The position numbers and the translations under genes were made by a program. Positions 20,727 through 29,184 of a stretch of 55,960 nt of DNA are shown here, in pieces. The stretch spans positions 1-55,960 of the forward strand of contig NZ_SCML01000040.1 of the NCBI RefSeq assembly GCF_005503365.1, written 5' to 3'. Below the pieces are notes generated by a model, which worked only from the letters and a program-made list of their open reading frames with translations, was not told the DNA's origin and did not search any database. Position 1 is the stretch's first letter. Each line of letters opens with the position of its first letter. This DNA is from Hydrogenophaga sp. 2FB (GTDB taxonomy: Bacteria; Pseudomonadota; Gammaproteobacteria; Burkholderiales; Burkholderiaceae_C).

Positions 20727-22289
20727 TCACCGCCATCCGGGAGGTGGTGTGCACGATGCGAAGGTGTGCGGCGTACACGAGCCGTCCGACCCCGCGGGCT
20801 TGAGATTCATGAGGTACACCGCGCCTGCCTCGGGCGCCGAGGAGTCGGCCTGGTTGCCGTTGATGCCCTTGGCGTTGCTGCTTTCGCCTGGAGCACCGAA
20901 CGCCCATGTGAGACCGTCGTCCGAGAGGGCAACGGCGCCAAGCTGCGACAAGACGCGGCTGTTGCTGGCTTTGACGTAGGCTTGTTGAGGCCACGTTCCC
21001 CCCTGGCGCGTCAATACATGGGCAGCGCCAGAGTGGTAGACCGTGTCGTTTGTCGAGGTGCCATTGATGCCTTTGGCGTTGCTGCTGTCCACGGGCGCCC
21101 CCACTGCCAACGTGTTGCCGTCGCCGGTCAGGGCCACCCGGGAGCCGTATCGGTACTGGGTGTGCGGGTTGTCGGCCCGGACCAGAGCTTGCTGATTCCA
21201 ACCCCCGACGCTGTGCTCGAAGACGTAGACAGCGCCCGATAGTGGCATTGCATCGCCGGGCCCGCTTTCCTTCGGAGCGCCGACGGCCAGTGTGCTGCCA
21301 TTGGTCGACAGCGCAACGCTTTGGCCGAACTCATCGCCCGCCCCGATGTTGCTGGCTTTCAAGTAGGCCTGCTGCGTCCAGGTGCCCGTGGCGTCGTGGC
21401 CGAATGTGTAGACCGCGCCGGCCGCCGGAGCCGATGTATTTGCCTGGTTTCCATCGGCACTGGCTTCATAAACCGCGCCCACCCCCAACGTGTGACCGTC
21501 CCCCGAAAGCGCCACGCTGGTGCCAAATTGCGCGTCCTGCTTGGCGTTGCTGGCTTTCAAATAGGCCTTTTGGGTCCAGATGTCGGCCTGGTTGCGGGCA
21601 AAGACATAGACCGCACCGGCCGCCAGAGCCATTTCATTGGGAACGGTGGAGGTGCTGCTGGCGTCGCCGTTTTCAAAAGGCGCCCCCACGGCCAGCGTGC
21701 GACCATCGGCCGCCAAAGCGATGCTTGTGCCGAACGTATCGCCTGCGCCTATGTTGCCGGCCTTCAAGTAATCGCGTTGTGTCCACACCGTGGCGCTTCG
21801 GGTGAAGACGTACACCGCGCCAGAATCCTGAAAGGAGTCGTCGCCGGGGGTAGTGACGTCGTTGCTGTCTTCAGAAGGTGCCCCAACCGCCAGCACGTTG
21901 CCGTCGGCCGACAACGCCACGCTCCAACCAAAGTTGTCGAATAGGCCCAGGTTGGGGGCCTTCAGGTACGCTTGCTGAACCCAGGTGTTGCCGCTGCGCA
22001 CGAAGATATACACCGCACCCGATTCGTCCAGCGCGTTGTTGAGTTCGTTGCCGTCGCTGTCTTCCAAGGGCGCCGAAACCGCCAACGTGTTTCCGTCGGC
22101 CGACAGCACAGTAACGCCTCCGAACCAGTCACCCGCGTCCGTGTTCGAGGCTTTGATGTAGTGGATCGCCATCTCCACGTTCGCCATCTCCCCGTCTGGC
22201 ACGGGTGAGCCGCCGCAACTCCCGAGCAACAACGCCAGTAGCAGGCCGGCCAGGGAGTGAAATCGAAGCTTGAACAGGGTGGAGGACAT
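20727..22289 (-). CDS. FG-GAP repeat lipoprotein, first of a tandem trio (C)
   Basis: First gene of the trio, 520 residues from ATG 22289, chosen because it gives a standard signal peptide with LLGSC (Cys25); upstream in-frame codons add an Arg/Pro-rich stretch. Seven FG-GAP repeats are visible, but the last two have diverged: repeat six reads VRADNPHTQYRYG and repeat seven LGAVALSDDG, one residue short and lacking the Phe of FG. Unlike its paralogues it has about 22 extra C-terminal residues with two Cys (GSCTPHTFASCTPPPGWR). The gap to paralogue B is 110 bases. Confidence 0.82.
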   Translation of the reverse strand: MSSTLFKLRFHSLAGLLLALLLGSCGGSPVPDGEMANVEMAIHYIKASNTDAGDWFGGVTVLSADGNTLAVSAPLEDSDGNELNNALDESGAVYIFVRSGNTWVQQAYLKAPNLGLFDNFGWSVALSADGNVLAVGAPSEDSNDVTTPGDDSFQDSGAVYVFTRSATVWTQRDYLKAGNIGAGDTFGTSIALAADGRTLAVGAPFENGDASSTSTVPNEMALAAGAVYVFARNQADIWTQKAYLKASNAKQDAQFGTSVALSGDGHTLGVGAVYEASADGNQANTSAPAAGAVYTFGHDATGTWTQQAYLKASNIGAGDEFGQSVALSTNGSTLAVGAPKESGPGDAMPLSGAVYVFEHSVGGWNQQALVRADNPHTQYRYGSRVALTGDGNTLAVGAPVDSSNAKGINGTSTNDTVYHSGAAHVLTRQGGTWPQQAYVKASNSRVLSQLGAVALSDDGLTWAFGAPGESSNAKGINGNQADSSAPEAGAVYLMNLKPAGSDGSCTPHTFASCTPPPGWR

Positions 22290-22380
22290 GAGATGGGCCC
22301 GGGCCTTGGTTGCCATGCGCGCAGAACGCGGTGCATGTTGGCCAAGGGGACATCCCCAGTGGCGCACTACTGAGGAACAC

Positions 22381-22423
22381 ACTGGAAAAACGGGTTCCAG
22401 TCGCTAAAGGAATTTTTTAAGAT
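22381..22423 (+). promoter_or_regulatory. Palindrome and -10 element before the amidotransferase gene
   Basis: A 7-bp inverted repeat ACTGGAA-N7-TTCCAGT spans 22381-22401. A -10-like TAAGAT lies at 22418-22423 and places the expected start site on the A of the ATG at 22430. The right arm of the palindrome coincides with the -35 position. It could be an operator for this gene or for the divergent FG-GAP operon. There is no T-run, so it is not a terminator. Confidence 0.45.
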
Positions 22424-22429
22424 GGGCAC

Positions 22430-23176
22430 ATGACCGCAGCCGACCCTCACGACAACCCCGCCGACGTTCTCGTGCTGCAGCACCTCGTCGAAGACGGCCC
22501 GGGTTTCCTCGGCCAATGGCTCGATGCGCAAGGGTTTTCCTGGCATCTGCGCTGTGCCGAGGAGGGCGACCTGTACCCCAGCTCGGTTCGGGGTTACCGC
22601 GGTCTGGCGGTGCTCGGCGGCGCGTGGAGCGCGAACGACGAGCGCCCCACGTTGCGCCAGGCCGAAGCACTCATCCGCGAGGCCGTTGCCCTGGGCATAC
22701 CCGTGCTCGGGCACTGCCTCGGCGCCCAACTGATGGCGAAGGCCCTGGGCGGTCGGGTGGAGCGTTTGCCGCAGCCCGAGGTGGGCTGGTGGCCGATCGC
22801 GCACAACGGCAGCGCGTTGGCGCGGCACTGGCTCGGGGATGAGCCGAGGTCCACCGTCTACCAGTGGCACCAGGACGGTTTCACGGAACTGCCGCCAGGC
22901 GCCGAGTCGCTGGCGTCATCACCCGTCTGCGCGCACCAGGCCTTCGCGCTCGGGCCGCATTTGGCGATGCAGTTCCACGTCGAGATCACGCCCGAAAAGA
23001 TCGCCGACTGGCTGGAGAAGCCGGGTGAAGCCTATGTGGTGAACGTGCTGATGCACCGCGACAGCGTGCAGGACCCGGCGTCGATGAACGCGGCCACCGC
23101 GCGCCACCTCGCGGGCAGCGAGGCGTTGGCCGACCACATCTACCGCCGCTGGCGATCCGGCTGGCCCGCGGCTTAG
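22430..23176 (+). CDS. Class-I glutamine amidotransferase-like protein
   Basis: Stand-alone GATase1 domain, 248 residues, similar to the GMP-synthase-like and PuuD-adjacent group. The nucleophile elbow GHCLGAQL gives catalytic Cys96, and FHVEIT supplies the His and Glu of the triad; GGAWSANDE corresponds to the oxyanion loop. No synthetase domain is attached, so it probably hydrolyses glutamine or a gamma-glutamyl compound for an unknown partner. No Shine-Dalgarno sequence precedes the ATG, in line with a leaderless transcript. Its stop overlaps the convergent thioesterase stop. Confidence 0.8.
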   Translation: MTAADPHDNPADVLVLQHLVEDGPGFLGQWLDAQGFSWHLRCAEEGDLYPSSVRGYRGLAVLGGAWSANDERPTLRQAEALIREAVALGIPVLGHCLGAQLMAKALGGRVERLPQPEVGWWPIAHNGSALARHWLGDEPRSTVYQWHQDGFTELPPGAESLASSPVCAHQAFALGPHLAMQFHVEITPEKIADWLEKPGEAYVVNVLMHRDSVQDPASMNAATARHLAGSEALADHIYRRWRSGWPAA

Positions 23177-23583
23177 TTCGTGGGCGGCTGGATCGGCCGG
23201 GGGCGCCCCTCCATGTCGATGGCCACATAGGTCAGGCTGGCTTCCGTCACTTTCACGTACTGGCCCTGCTCGGAGAAGCGTTCGGCGTACACCTCCACCT
23301 GCACCGTCACCGAGGTGCGGCCCACGCGCGTGACCTGGCTGAAGAAGCTCAGGATGTCGCCCACGCGCACCGGCTGCTTGAAGATGAACTGGTTCACCGC
23401 CACGGTGGCCTGGCGGCCACGCGTGATGCGTGCGGGCAACACCGCGCCAGCCAGATCGACTTGCGCCATGACCCAGCCCCCGAAGATGTCGCCGTTGGCG
23501 TTGCAGTCGCCGGGCATGGGAATGACCTTCAGGACCAGTTCCCGGTCGGTGGGCAGGGCGGTGGGGCTTGATTCGTGGGACAT
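23173..23583 (-). CDS. yciA: Acyl-CoA thioesterase, YciA family hot-dog protein
   Basis: Hydrolyses acyl-CoA thioesters to the free acid. The 136-residue protein from ATG 23583 has the YciA hallmark NANGDIFGGWVMAQVD with its catalytic Asp, followed by VNQFIFKQPVRVGDIL and TEASLTYVAIDMEGRPR. A longer open frame upstream runs into the divergent ABC gene and is not needed. It starts 37 bases from the divergent Atm1-type exporter gene, sharing its promoter region. Confidence 0.88.
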   Translation of the reverse strand: MSHESSPTALPTDRELVLKVIPMPGDCNANGDIFGGWVMAQVDLAGAVLPARITRGRQATVAVNQFIFKQPVRVGDILSFFSQVTRVGRTSVTVQVEVYAERFSEQGQYVKVTEASLTYVAIDMEGRPRPIQPPTN

Positions 23584-23620
23584 GGGCACAATCTCTGGAC
23601 AACGGTCCCCATTCTCACGC

Positions 23621-25471
23621 ATGCGCCACGACACCTCTTCTCGAACCTCCCTGGCCATACCCGCCGGCCCCGGTGCACCTGGCGCCCCACCCGCACCGCC
23701 CCGTTCAGACTGGGCCACGCTCAAGCGCCTGCTGCCCTACCTGTGGCAGTACAAGGTGCGCGTGGTGCTGGCGCTGGCCTTCATGGTGGCCGCAAAAACG
23801 GCCAACGTGGGCGTGCCGCTGTTGCTGAAGGAGCTGGTGGACGCGATGACCATCAAGCCCGGCAGCATCGAATCGATGCTGGTGGTGCCGCTGGGCCTGC
23901 TGCTGGCGTATGGCTTGCTGCGCCTGTCCACCAGCGTCTTCACCGAACTGCGCGAACTCGTGTTCGCCAAGGCCACCGAGGGCGCCACACGCAGCATCGC
24001 GCTGCAGGTGTTCGGCCACTTGCACGCGCTGAGCCTGCGCTTTCACCTGGAGCGCCAGACCGGCGGCATGACGCGCGACATCGAGCGCGGCACGCGCGGC
24101 GTGCAGTCGCTCATTTCGTACTCGCTCTACAGCATCTTCCCCACGTTGATCGAGGTGGTGATGGTGCTCACCTTGCTGGGCACGAAATTCGACATGGGCT
24201 ACGTGTGGATCACCCTGGTGGCGCTGGTGCTGTACGTGTCCTTCACGGTCACCGTCACCGAGTGGCGCACGAAGTTTCGCCGCCAGATGAACGAACTGGA
24301 GTCCACCAGCCAGAGCCGCGCCATCGACTCGCTGCTGAACTACGAAACCGTCAAGTACTTCAACAACGAGACCTTCGAGGCGCACCGCTACGACGCGGCG
24401 CTGGAGAAATTGCGCCGCGCGCGCATCAAGAGCCAGACCACGCTGTCCATGCTCAACGCGGGGCAGCAAGTGGTGATTGCCGTGGCGCTGGTGCTCATGC
24501 TCTGGCGCGCCACACAAGGCGTGGTCAGTGGTGAACTCACGCTGGGCGATCTGGTCATGGTCAACGCCTTCATGATCCAGCTCTACATCCCGCTGGGTTT
24601 TCTGGGCGTGCTCTACCGTGAGATCAAGCAGAGCCTGACCGACCTGGAGAAGATGTTCGTGCTGCTGGAGAAGGAGCGCGAGATCGCCGACGTGCCTGGT
24701 GCGCAACCACTGGCGCTGCATGGCGCACCGGCCGTGAAGTTCGAGCACGTGCGCTTCTCCTACGAGCCGGCGCGCGAGATCCTGCATGGCATCAGCTTCG
24801 AGATTCCACCGGGCAAGACGGTGGCGGTGGTCGGCCCCTCGGGTTCGGGCAAGAGCACGCTGGCGCGCCTGCTCTACCGGTTTTATGACGTGAGCAATGC
24901 GCAAGAGGGCGGGCGCATCTGCATCGACGGGCAGGACATCAAGGGCGTGACGCAGGCCAGCGTGCGCCAGTCGATCGGCATCGTGCCGCAGGACACGGTG
25001 CTGTTCAACGACACCATCGAATACAACATCCTCTACGGTCGCCCGGATGCCGGGCACGAGGCGGCGGTGCAGGCGGCGAAAGCGGCGCACATCCACAGCT
25101 TCATCGAGCGTCTGCCGTTGGGCTACGCCACGGCCGTGGGTGAGCGTGGCCTGAAACTGTCGGGTGGCGAGAAGCAGCGCGTGGCGATTGCCCGCACGCT
25201 GCTGAAGAACCCTCCGATCGTGATCTTCGACGAAGCCACCTCGGCGCTGGACTCGGCCAACGAGCGCGCGATCCAGGCCGAACTCAAGAGCGCGGCGCGC
25301 AACAAGACCACGCTGGTGATCGCGCACCGGCTTTCCACCGTGGTGGATGCGCACGAAATCCTGGTGCTGGTGAATGGCGAGATCGTGGAGCGCGGCACGC
25401 ACGGCGATCTGGTCGCGCGGGGTGGGGTGTACGCGGGGATGTGGGCCTTGCAGCAAAGTGGGGCGGATTGA
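23621..25471 (+). CDS. ABC exporter of the Atm1/ABCB7 type (fused permease-ATPase)
   Basis: Half-transporter of 616 residues. The six-helix export domain carries the Atm1-type segment LLNYETVKYFNNETFEAHRY, characteristic of the Atm1/ABCB7/HMT1 subgroup that exports glutathione-linked sulfur or metal conjugates. The ATPase has Walker [10 protein letters not shown] near residue 404, signature LSGGEKQR near 512, Walker B VIFDEATSALD and an intact H-loop (VIAHRLSTV). I choose ATG 23621: the open frame reaches 23315 but that part overlaps the thioesterase gene antisense, and the Pro/Gly-rich leader begins here. Glutathione-conjugate export is inferred from the subgroup. Confidence 0.88.
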   Translation: MRHDTSSRTSLAIPAGPGAPGAPPAPPRSDWATLKRLLPYLWQYKVRVVLALAFMVAAKTANVGVPLLLKELVDAMTIKPGSIESMLVVPLGLLLAYGLLRLSTSVFTELRELVFAKATEGATRSIALQVFGHLHALSLRFHLERQTGGMTRDIERGTRGVQSLISYSLYSIFPTLIEVVMVLTLLGTKFDMGYVWITLVALVLYVSFTVTVTEWRTKFRRQMNELESTSQSRAIDSLLNYETVKYFNNETFEAHRYDAALEKLRRARIKSQTTLSMLNAGQQVVIAVALVLMLWRATQGVVSGELTLGDLVMVNAFMIQLYIPLGFLGVLYREIKQSLTDLEKMFVLLEKEREIADVPGAQPLALHGAPAVKFEHVRFSYEPAREILHGISFEIPPGKTVAVVGPSGSGKSTLARLLYRFYDVSNAQEGGRICIDGQDIKGVTQASVRQSIGIVPQDTVLFNDTIEYNILYGRPDAGHEAAVQAAKAAHIHSFIERLPLGYATAVGERGLKLSGGEKQRVAIARTLLKNPPIVIFDEATSALDSANERAIQAELKSAARNKTTLVIAHRLSTVVDAHEILVLVNGEIVERGTHGDLVARGGVYAGMWALQQSGAD

Positions 25472-25504
25472 AAGCCGGCCCGACTCGCCATAATCGCCTT
25501 CCAT

Positions 25505-26422
25505 ATGGAAACCAAATGGCTGGAAGATTTCGTCAGTCTCGCTGAAACGCGCAGCTTCAGCCGCTCGGCACAGCTGCGCCACGTCACCCAGCCCGCCTTC
25601 TCGCGCCGCATCCAGTCGCTGGAAGCCTGGGCCGGCACCGATCTGGTGGACCGGTCGTCCTACCCCACGCGCCTCACGCCCGCCGGCCAGACCCTGTACG
25701 ACCAGGCGCTGGAAATGCTGCAGGCGCTGCAAAGCACACGGGCCACGCTGCGCGCACACACCGCGGCCGCGCAGGACGTGATCGAGTTCGCCTTGCCGCA
25801 CACGCTGGCGTTCACGTTCTTCCCCTCCTGGCTCTCGGGGTTGCGCGAAACCTGCGGCCCGATCAAGAGCCGGCTGATCGCCCTGAACGTGCACGACGCG
25901 GTGCTGCGGCTGGTGGAGGGCAGCTGCGACCTGCTGATCGCCTACCACCACGCGACGCAACCGATCCAGCTCGATGCCACGCGCTACGAAATGCTGCCCC
26001 TGGGCACCGAGTTGCTGGCACCCTATGTGCGCCCGGACGCGGAAGGCCGCCCGCTGTTCGGATTGCCCGGCACGCAGCTGCAGCCATGCCCTTATCTGGC
26101 GTATGCGCCAGGCGCCTACCTGGGGCGGGCGGTGGACCATATGCTCAAGCAAAGCAGCACACCGATGCACCTGGACCGCATTTACGAGACCGACATGGCC
26201 GAGGGCTTGAAGGCCATGGCGCTCGAAGGCCATGGCATCGCCTTCCTGCCCGCCAGCGCGGTGCGCAAGGAGGTGCGCTCGCGCAAGCTGGTGCCGGCGG
26301 CCGATGGGCTGGAGATGGCGCTGGACATCCGCATCTACCGCGAACGGCCCATGGGCCGCAAGATCAAAAGCTCGGTCGAGAAGTTCTGGAACGACTTGAG
26401 CCAACGCATCGAAGCACCCTGA
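25505..26422 (+). CDS. LysR-family regulator, HypT (YjiE)-like
   Basis: Transcription factor of 305 residues. The N-terminal winged helix (METKWLEDFVSLAETRSFSRSA, QPAFSRRIQSLEAWAG) and the C-terminal GHGIAFLPASAV and YRERPMGRKIKSSVEKFW segments resemble HypT, the E. coli hypochlorite-responsive LysR protein. The family Met residues that sense HOCl were not mapped. A CATAAT at 25489-25494 puts the expected transcript start at 25501, only four bases before the ATG, with no ribosome-binding site. It follows the Atm1-type exporter by 33 bases. A weak hairpin at 26426-26442 without a T-run follows the stop. Confidence 0.75.
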   Translation: METKWLEDFVSLAETRSFSRSAQLRHVTQPAFSRRIQSLEAWAGTDLVDRSSYPTRLTPAGQTLYDQALEMLQALQSTRATLRAHTAAAQDVIEFALPHTLAFTFFPSWLSGLRETCGPIKSRLIALNVHDAVLRLVEGSCDLLIAYHHATQPIQLDATRYEMLPLGTELLAPYVRPDAEGRPLFGLPGTQLQPCPYLAYAPGAYLGRAVDHMLKQSSTPMHLDRIYETDMAEGLKAMALEGHGIAFLPASAVRKEVRSRKLVPAADGLEMALDIRIYRERPMGRKIKSSVEKFWNDLSQRIEAP

Positions 26423-26713
26423 TCCAGCCCGTTTCACGGGCTTGTCGCCTGCGCGGCTAACCCGGATGGCCCATCGCGACCATTAGGGTAAATTCGGACA
26501 TGAACGGTTTGCATGGGCACTGCCGCAATCGGCATTGGCGCGGCCTCGGTGCGCTGGCTACAGTCGCTGGCTTCGCCCTCCACAGGGTGGGAATTCCCGG
26601 GTGGAACGGAGCTTGCGTAAGGAGCATCATCCAGAGGCCTCCAGCCCTGTTCAGGGCTGGGCACTTCATTGCAAACTTCAGTTCGTTTTTTGTTCACAAG
26701 CAAGGAGATCCAT
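26423..26713 (+). other. Intergenic leader upstream of gltI
   Basis: A 291-base gap between the LysR gene and gltI. It holds a weak hairpin just after the LysR stop (26426-26442), a perfect 8-bp palindrome CCAGCCCT-GTTC-AGGGCTGG at 26641-26660, a T6 tract at 26685-26690 and the strong AAGGAG site of gltI at 26702-26707. I see no recognisable riboswitch and no supported small gene. The palindrome could be an operator or a leader hairpin of the gltI transcript. Confidence 0.4.
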
Positions 26714-27613
26714 ATGAAAAAGCACCTGCTCGCGTTGGCCATCACCACACTGGCCGCCAGCAGCGCCTTTGCACAAGCCGGCGACACGCTGGCCAAGATC
26801 AAGGCGTCCGGCAGTGTGTCCCTGGGCGTGCGTGAGTCGTCTGGCCTGGGCTACACCCTGGGCAACGGCAAATACGTGGGCTTCCACACCGAAATGGGCG
26901 AGCGCGTCCTGGCCGACATCCAGAAGCAACTGGGCCTGGCCAAGCTGAACATCGTCTACCAACCCGTGACCTCGCAGAACCGCATTCCGCTGGTGCAGAA
27001 CGGCACGGTCGACATCGAGTGCGGCTCGACCACGAACAACGCCACGCGCCAGAAAGACGTGTCCTTCGCCGTGACCACCTACGTGGAAGAAGTGCGCATC
27101 GCCGTCAAGGCAAGCTCCGGCATCAACGCCATCAAGGACCTCAACGGCAAGACCGTGGCCACCACCACCGGCACCACCTCGGTGCAGACCCTGCGCAAGA
27201 ACGAGCGCGCTGGTGGCATCGACTTCAAGGAGGTCTACGGCAAGGACCACGCCGACAGCTTCCTGCTGCTGGAATCGGGCCGCGCCGACGCCTTCGTGAT
27301 GGACGGCTCCATCCTGGCCGCCAACATCTCCAAATCCAAGGCACCCAACGACTTCAAGATCGTCGGTGAAGTGCTGTCGGTCGAGCCGATCGCCTGCATG
27401 CTGCGCAAGGACGACGCCGCCTTCAAGAAGGCCGTGGACGACAGCATCAAGCGCCAGATCGCCGACGGCTCGCTCGCCAAGCTGTACGACAAGTGGTTCA
27501 TGCAGCCGATTCCGCCCGCGAACGTGAAGGTGGGTCTGCCCATGTCCGACGCCACCAAGGCGGCATGGGCCAACCCGAACGACAAGCCGATGGAAGACTA
27601 CGCCAAGAAGTAA
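26714..27613 (+). CDS. gltI: Glutamate/aspartate ABC transporter substrate-binding protein
   Basis: Periplasmic type II binding protein of 299 residues. Start ATG 26714 has AAGGAG seven bases upstream and opens a clean signal peptide (KKHLLALAITTLAASSAFA, cleavage before Gln). The core shows VRESSGLGYTLGNGKYVGFHTEM and IPLVQNGTVDIECGSTTNN, matching GltI/DEBP proteins. A terminator separates it from the permease genes, which would favour excess binding protein. Ligand assignment as acidic amino acid follows family similarity and the intact gltIJKL order. Confidence 0.93.
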   Translation: MKKHLLALAITTLAASSAFAQAGDTLAKIKASGSVSLGVRESSGLGYTLGNGKYVGFHTEMGERVLADIQKQLGLAKLNIVYQPVTSQNRIPLVQNGTVDIECGSTTNNATRQKDVSFAVTTYVEEVRIAVKASSGINAIKDLNGKTVATTTGTTSVQTLRKNERAGGIDFKEVYGKDHADSFLLLESGRADAFVMDGSILAANISKSKAPNDFKIVGEVLSVEPIACMLRKDDAAFKKAVDDSIKRQIADGSLAKLYDKWFMQPIPPANVKVGLPMSDATKAAWANPNDKPMEDYAKK

Positions 27614-27633
27614 GCACGCAAGCGCTTCCTTCA

Positions 27634-27668
27634 CGCCCCTTCAAGTGGACCATTTGAAGGGGCGTTTT
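27634..27668 (+). terminator. Intra-operon terminator between gltI and gltJ
   Basis: A perfect 11-bp stem CGCCCCTTCAA / TTGAAGGGGCG with a 9-base loop is followed by TTTT. It starts 20 bases after the gltI stop and 56 bases before gltJ. A leaky terminator here would give more binding protein than permease and protect the 3' end of the gltI message. Confidence 0.8.
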
Positions 27669-27723
27669 CCTAGAAGCCCGTGAACCGCGATGCGGTGCGA
27701 GGCGATAACAAGAAAGGATTCCT

Positions 27724-28479
27724 ATGGCCTGGGATTGGCAGGTGTTCTGCGAGGACACCATCGAGCGGCAGCCAGTGGCAAGCTGCTTTGGCAAAGGGGG
27801 GGACATCACGTACCTGGACTGGATGCTCTCCGCCTGGGGCTGGACGGTGTCCGTGTCGCTGCTGGCCTTGTTGCTGGCGCTGGTGCTGGGCCTGATCATC
27901 GGCACGCTGCGCACCTTGCCCGACCGGCCCATGGTGGTGCGCCTGGGCAATGCCTGGGTCGAGCTGTTCCGCAACATCCCGCTCCTGGTGCAGATCTTTC
28001 TCTGGTACCACGTGCTGCCCGCCATGTTCCCGGTGCTGCAGGGCATCCCGGGCTTCGTGCTGGTGGTGTTTGCGCTGGGCCTCTTCACCTCGGCACGCAT
28101 TGCCGAGCAGGTGCGCTCGGGCATTCAGGCATTGCCGCGTGGCCAGCGCTACGCCGGCATGGCCATGGGGTTCACCACGTTCCAGTACTACCGCTACGTG
28201 CTGCTGCCCATGGCGTTTCGCATCATCATCCCGCCGCTGACCAGCGAGACGATGAACATCTTCAAGAACTCCTCGGTGGCGTTCGCGGTGTCCGTGTCCG
28301 AGCTGACCATGTTCGCGATGCAGGCGCAGGAAGAGACCTCGCGCGGCGTCGAGGTGTACCTGGCCGTGACCGGCCTCTACATCATCTCGGCCTTCGCCAT
28401 CAACCGCCTCATGGCCTTCATCGAAAAGCGCGTGCGCATACCGGGCTTCGTGGTGGCCGGCGGGACGGGGGGGCACTGA
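27724..28479 (+). CDS. gltJ: Glutamate/aspartate ABC transporter permease GltJ
   Basis: Inner-membrane permease, 251 residues. The N-terminal ~30 residues are periplasmic or re-entrant (WQVFCEDTIERQP), as in GltJ, followed by five membrane segments. WVELFRNIPLLVQIFLWYHV is the family segment and the EAA-type loop lies around ALPRGQRYAGMAMGFT. AGAAAGGA lies eight bases before the ATG. The gene ends one base before gltK. Confidence 0.93.
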   Translation: MAWDWQVFCEDTIERQPVASCFGKGGDITYLDWMLSAWGWTVSVSLLALLLALVLGLIIGTLRTLPDRPMVVRLGNAWVELFRNIPLLVQIFLWYHVLPAMFPVLQGIPGFVLVVFALGLFTSARIAEQVRSGIQALPRGQRYAGMAMGFTTFQYYRYVLLPMAFRIIIPPLTSETMNIFKNSSVAFAVSVSELTMFAMQAQEETSRGVEVYLAVTGLYIISAFAINRLMAFIEKRVRIPGFVVAGGTGGH

Positions 28480-28480
28480 C

Positions 28481-29152
28481 ATGAACCTCAATCTCGACTT
28501 TTCGTTCTACAACTGGGACCTGCTCAGCAACTTCGTGCTGAATGGTCTGTACTTCAGCCTGATGCTGACCATCGTGGCCACGCTGGGCGGCATCTTCTTC
28601 GGCACCATCCTCGCGCTCATGCGCCTGTCGGGCAAGAAGTGGCTGGACACGCCGGCCGCCATCTACGTCAACGGCATGCGCAGCATTCCGCTGGTGATGG
28701 TGATCCTGTGGTTCTTCCTGCTCGTGCCGTTGCTCATCGGGCGGCCGATCGGCGCGGAGGTGTCGGCGGTGATCACCTTCGTGGCGTTCGAGGCGGCCTA
28801 CTTCAGCGAGATCATGCGAGCCGGCATCCAGTCGATCGCCCGCGGCCAGGTGCATGCCGGCCAGGCGCTGGGCATGACCTACGGACAGAACATGAAGCTG
28901 GTGGTGCTGCCGCAGGCGTTCCGCAACATGCTGCCGGTGCTGCTCACGCAGACCATCATCCTGTTCCAGGACACCTCGCTTGTGTACGCCATCGGCGCCT
29001 ACGACATGCTCAAGGGCTTCGAGGTCGCGGGCAAGAACTTCGGACGCCCGATCGAGGCCTACCTCGCCGCTGCCGTGGTCTATTTTGTGATGTGCTACGC
29101 GCTGTCCTGGCTGGTCAAGCGGCTGCACAAGAAGATCGCCATCATCCGTTGA
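28481..29152 (+). CDS. gltK: Glutamate/aspartate ABC transporter permease GltK
   Basis: Second permease, 223 residues, partner of GltJ in the membrane heterodimer. It shows [20 protein letters not shown], the EAA-type loop around [18 protein letters not shown] and [19 protein letters not shown], all typical of GltK. It follows gltJ by one base and precedes gltL by 32 bases. Confidence 0.93.
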   Translation: MNLNLDFSFYNWDLLSNFVLNGLYFSLMLTIVATLGGIFFGTILALMRLSGKKWLDTPAAIYVNGMRSIPLVMVILWFFLLVPLLIGRPIGAEVSAVITFVAFEAAYFSEIMRAGIQSIARGQVHAGQALGMTYGQNMKLVVLPQAFRNMLPVLLTQTIILFQDTSLVYAIGAYDMLKGFEVAGKNFGRPIEAYLAAAVVYFVMCYALSWLVKRLHKKIAIIR

Positions 29153-29184
29153 CGCACACGAAAACGCAGAAATCAGGAATCGCC

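Larger units (their letters stand above)
17509..22289 (-). repeat. Tandem array of FG-GAP coding repeats, 3 genes x 7 repeats
   Basis: Twenty-one imperfect coding repeats with a period near 180-200 bases. On the plus strand the most conserved stretch reads approximately gttgctggccttcacatagg, followed 15-25 bases later by variable sequence. The array arose by gene duplication on top of internal domain duplication. It is a coding repeat, not a CRISPR or satellite array. Confidence 0.85.

Noticed and set aside
17509..22289. Regularly spaced near-identical repeats, at first sight a CRISPR or satellite array
   Set aside because: Period is about 180-200 bases, the repeats are in one reading frame and encode FG-GAP blades; no cas genes are near.
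26500..26835. 111-codon frame upstream of gltI
   Set aside because: It overlaps the gltI start in another frame, lacks a ribosome-binding site and has no recognisable sequence.
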